The notes beneath the pieces were generated by a model, which was not told the origin of the DNA, made no database searches, and was given only the letters and a program-made list of their open reading frames with translations. Positions 5,776 to 7,076 of a stretch of 7,076 nucleotides of DNA are shown piece by piece. Position numbers and translations under genes: made by a program. The stretch is from Bacteroidales bacterium GP1 (lineage in GTDB: Bacteria > Bacteroidota > Bacteroidia > Bacteroidales > Muribaculaceae): positions 1 to 7,076 of the forward strand of contig DAAI01000056.1 in the NCBI GenBank assembly GCA_001701105.1, written 5' to 3'. How positions within the stretch are numbered: position 1 is the first letter of the stretch; every line of letters begins with the position of its first letter.

Positions 5776-6341
5776 TGGATTGCAAATCTGAACATTCACC
5801 CATCTTCATTATCGGGTATATGGCGAGTGGCAAGACCACCTTCGGCCGCGCTCTGGCTAAGGTCACACACAGGGAGTTTATCGACTTGGATTTTCGGATA
5901 GAACAGAGATTTCATACCACAGTAAGCGATCTTTTCAAGACCCGGGGTGAGGAGGAATTTCGCCGTATTGAAGCCGGGATGTTGCGGGAGATCGGCGAGA
6001 TGGAGGATGTGATAATATCCTGCGGAGGAGGGACTCCCTGTTTTCATGGCAACATGGATTTCATGCTCGACATGGGCGTGACTGTCTGGCTCGAGGCCAC
6101 TCCGGGAAGAATAGTGGAGCGGCTTATACGCAATCGTTCGCGCCGCCCGCTCATGGCAACGAAGCCTGAAGAAGAATTACGTGATGCCGTAGAGCATGGT
6201 CTGGCCGAGAGGAGAAATGTCTACTCGCGGGCCGCATTGAGATTCAGCGGCGAAGAGTTGGAGAATCGCCATCAGATTTCCGAATCCGTGTCGCGCTTTT
6301 TTGCTGAAAACCCTCATCTTGAATATTTGATTTGCCAATAA
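5772..6341 (+). CDS. aroK: Shikimate kinase
   Basis: A 189-residue P-loop kinase that phosphorylates shikimate at the 3-hydroxyl with ATP, the fifth step of the pathway to chorismate and aromatic amino acids. The Walker A motif is GYMASGKT (15-22). D38-L39-D40 is the DxD element binding magnesium and shikimate. R64 in RGEEEFRRIE, GGG at 85-87 and the lid arginines in RSRRPL (122-127) complete the set, with R147/R148 before the C-terminal helix. Length is slightly above the usual 165-180. The start is ATG at 5772 or the adjacent ATG at 5775; the first overlaps the DUF2752 stop as ATGA, which suggests translational coupling. An earlier in-frame start at 5676 lies deep inside the DUF2752 gene and is not supported. 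Confidence 0.93.
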   Translation: MMDCKSEHSPIFIIGYMASGKTTFGRALAKVTHREFIDLDFRIEQRFHTTVSDLFKTRGEEEFRRIEAGMLREIGEMEDVIISCGGGTPCFHGNMDFMLDMGVTVWLEATPGRIVERLIRNRSRRPLMATKPEEELRDAVEHGLAERRNVYSRAALRFSGEELENRHQISESVSRFFAENPHLEYLICQ

Positions 6342-6362
6342 TTGCAGAATTTGTTAATTTTG
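6331..6362 (+). promoter_or_regulatory. Bacteroidetes-type promoter for the alanine dehydrogenase-like gene
   Basis: TTTG at 6331-6334, a 20-base spacer and TAATTTTG at 6355-6362 match both promoter elements exactly. The -33 element lies within the last codons of aroK, so the promoter overlaps the end of that gene. Transcription would start near 6368, giving a leader of about 64 bases. A second TTTG at 6326-6329 has a less usual spacing of 25. Confidence 0.72.
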
Positions 6363-6367
6363 CAATA

Positions 6368-6396
6368 GAGTCATCCGCTCCGACCGGTCGGAACTC
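6368..6396 (+). promoter_or_regulatory. Palindromic leader element before the alanine dehydrogenase-like gene
   Basis: A perfect 14-base palindrome, TCCGACCGGTCGGA (6379-6392), lies just downstream of the predicted transcription start. GAGT at 6368-6371 can pair with ACTC at 6393-6396 outside it, leaving seven bases unpaired on the left. As DNA it could be an operator for a dimeric repressor placed to block the promoter; as RNA it could form a stem, although the central palindrome has no natural loop. No T-run follows, so it is not a terminator of aroK. Confidence 0.5.
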
Positions 6397-6431
6397 TCGA
6401 CAAAAGAAGGAAACAATAACACGCCATAAAT

Positions 6432-7076
6432 ATGAAATCAAAAAAGAACGACGGCGAAATGCTTCTTGAGCCGCAGCCGGAGGCCATCGAAATGAGCCAG
6501 AAGGAAGCGAAAATCCATATAGGGATGCTTGGTAACTATCCCGATACCGACGAAACCAGAATGCTCCTTACTCCGGAAGCGTGCGGGCTGCTGACATCGG
6601 CAGGCATCTCCGTGATGATGGAAAGCGGCGCCGGGGTCGACATAAGTTTCTCGGATGAGAGCTATGCTGAATATGGCGTGGTGATTGCCCCGCGTGAGGA
6701 AGTGTTGAAGAGGCCGGTGGTGCTCTCTTTCATGCCTTTGAAGGCCAAGGATATCAAGAAGATGACAAAAGGGGCTTCATTGCTCTGCATGATGGGAAAC
6801 ACGCTCTTTGAGGAAACCACGATTAAGGCGTTGCTTTCCCAGCATATCAATCTCGGCTGCCTCGACAATATGTATTCACACCACGACATAACGATATTCG
6901 CCGATATTATAGATGAAATCGACGGGCGTGGCGCGATAATGTACGCACAGGAGGCATTGTCTTATCTGGGCGGGGGAAAGGGCGTTTTACTCGCCGCAGT
7001 GCCCGGGTTGGCACCATGCGAGGTCCTGATATTCGGCACAGGCACTGAGGCCGAAGGATGCACTTCGCGGAGGTCG
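6432..7076 (+). CDS. ald: Alanine dehydrogenase-like protein, cut by the window end
   Basis: 215 codons are present and the reading frame is still open at the last base. The family is alanine dehydrogenase / PNT N-terminal domain; members of the Bacteroides type oxidise L-alanine to pyruvate and ammonium with NAD+, or the reverse. The first 25 residues are a charged extension. The domain then follows: ETRMLLTPEA (41-50, R43 as substrate Arg), ESGAGVDISFSDESY (64-78), K104 in MPLKAKD as the probable substrate Lys, FADIIDEIDGRGAI (156-169), and the start of the nucleotide-binding domain at VLIFGTGTEAE (198-208). The His that follows the Lys region in classical AlaDH (LHLA motif) is not visible, as MMGNTL is there instead. 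The last six or seven residues fit the family poorly and may reflect a frameshift. The start ATG at 6432 has AGAAGGA about 20 bases upstream, too far to be a convincing ribosome site. The specific substrate is inference. Confidence 0.75.
   Translation, partial: MKSKKNDGEMLLEPQPEAIEMSQKEAKIHIGMLGNYPDTDETRMLLTPEACGLLTSAGISVMMESGAGVDISFSDESYAEYGVVIAPREEVLKRPVVLSFMPLKAKDIKKMTKGASLLCMMGNTLFEETTIKALLSQHINLGCLDNMYSHHDITIFADIIDEIDGRGAIMYAQEALSYLGGGKGVLLAAVPGLAPCEVLIFGTGTEAEGCTSRRS

Overview
The window looks like an ordinary chromosomal segment of a gut Bacteroidales bacterium, most likely from the Muribaculaceae or a close relative. The signs are: (1) gene families typical of that order (VorB-type 2-oxoacid:ferredoxin oxidoreductase with a small 2[4Fe-4S] ferredoxin, a zinc-finger-less sirtuin, a lipoprotein glutaminyl cyclase of the Porphyromonas type, a CD225 plus DUF2752 pair, and a Bacteroides-type alanine dehydrogenase); (2) A/T-rich leaders without clear Shine-Dalgarno sites; (3) several matches to the Bacteroidetes promoter (TTTG, about 20 bases, TAnnTTTG). 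The family placement is inference; the order is fairly secure.

Layout. Bases 1-1248 read on the minus strand: the first 22 codons of vorB (cut by the window edge), a ferredoxin gene just upstream of it in the same operon, and a separately promoted sirtuin gene. A GC-rich hairpin sits between the ferredoxin gene and vorB. An A/T-rich divergent region of 114 bases (1249-1362) separates the sirtuin from the plus-strand genes. These are: a short-chain dehydrogenase; a 199-base spacer with a textbook Bacteroidetes promoter and an inverted repeat; a secreted M28-type glutaminyl cyclase with a GTG start; tyrosyl-tRNA synthetase 25 bases later; a CD225 membrane protein with an unusual N-terminal domain; a DUF2752 membrane protein; shikimate kinase, coupled to DUF2752 by an ATGA overlap; and finally an alanine dehydrogenase-like gene with its own promoter and a palindromic leader, cut by the right edge. 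No stretch of more than 300 bases lacks a gene, and I see no tRNA, rRNA, CRISPR array, insertion sequence or phage gene.

How the genes fit together. The ferredoxin and VorB belong to one anaerobic 2-oxoacid oxidation complex. The glutaminyl cyclase fits the known rule that Bacteroidetes signal peptidase I substrates often begin with Gln after cleavage and are then cyclised. tyrS, aroK and the alanine dehydrogenase are housekeeping amino-acid genes. The least explained part is the CD225/DUF2752 pair between tyrS and aroK: two small membrane proteins of unknown function, one carrying a soluble alpha/beta-like N-terminal domain that I cannot assign. This is my best candidate for something undescribed, but nothing here looks like a defence or mobile system.
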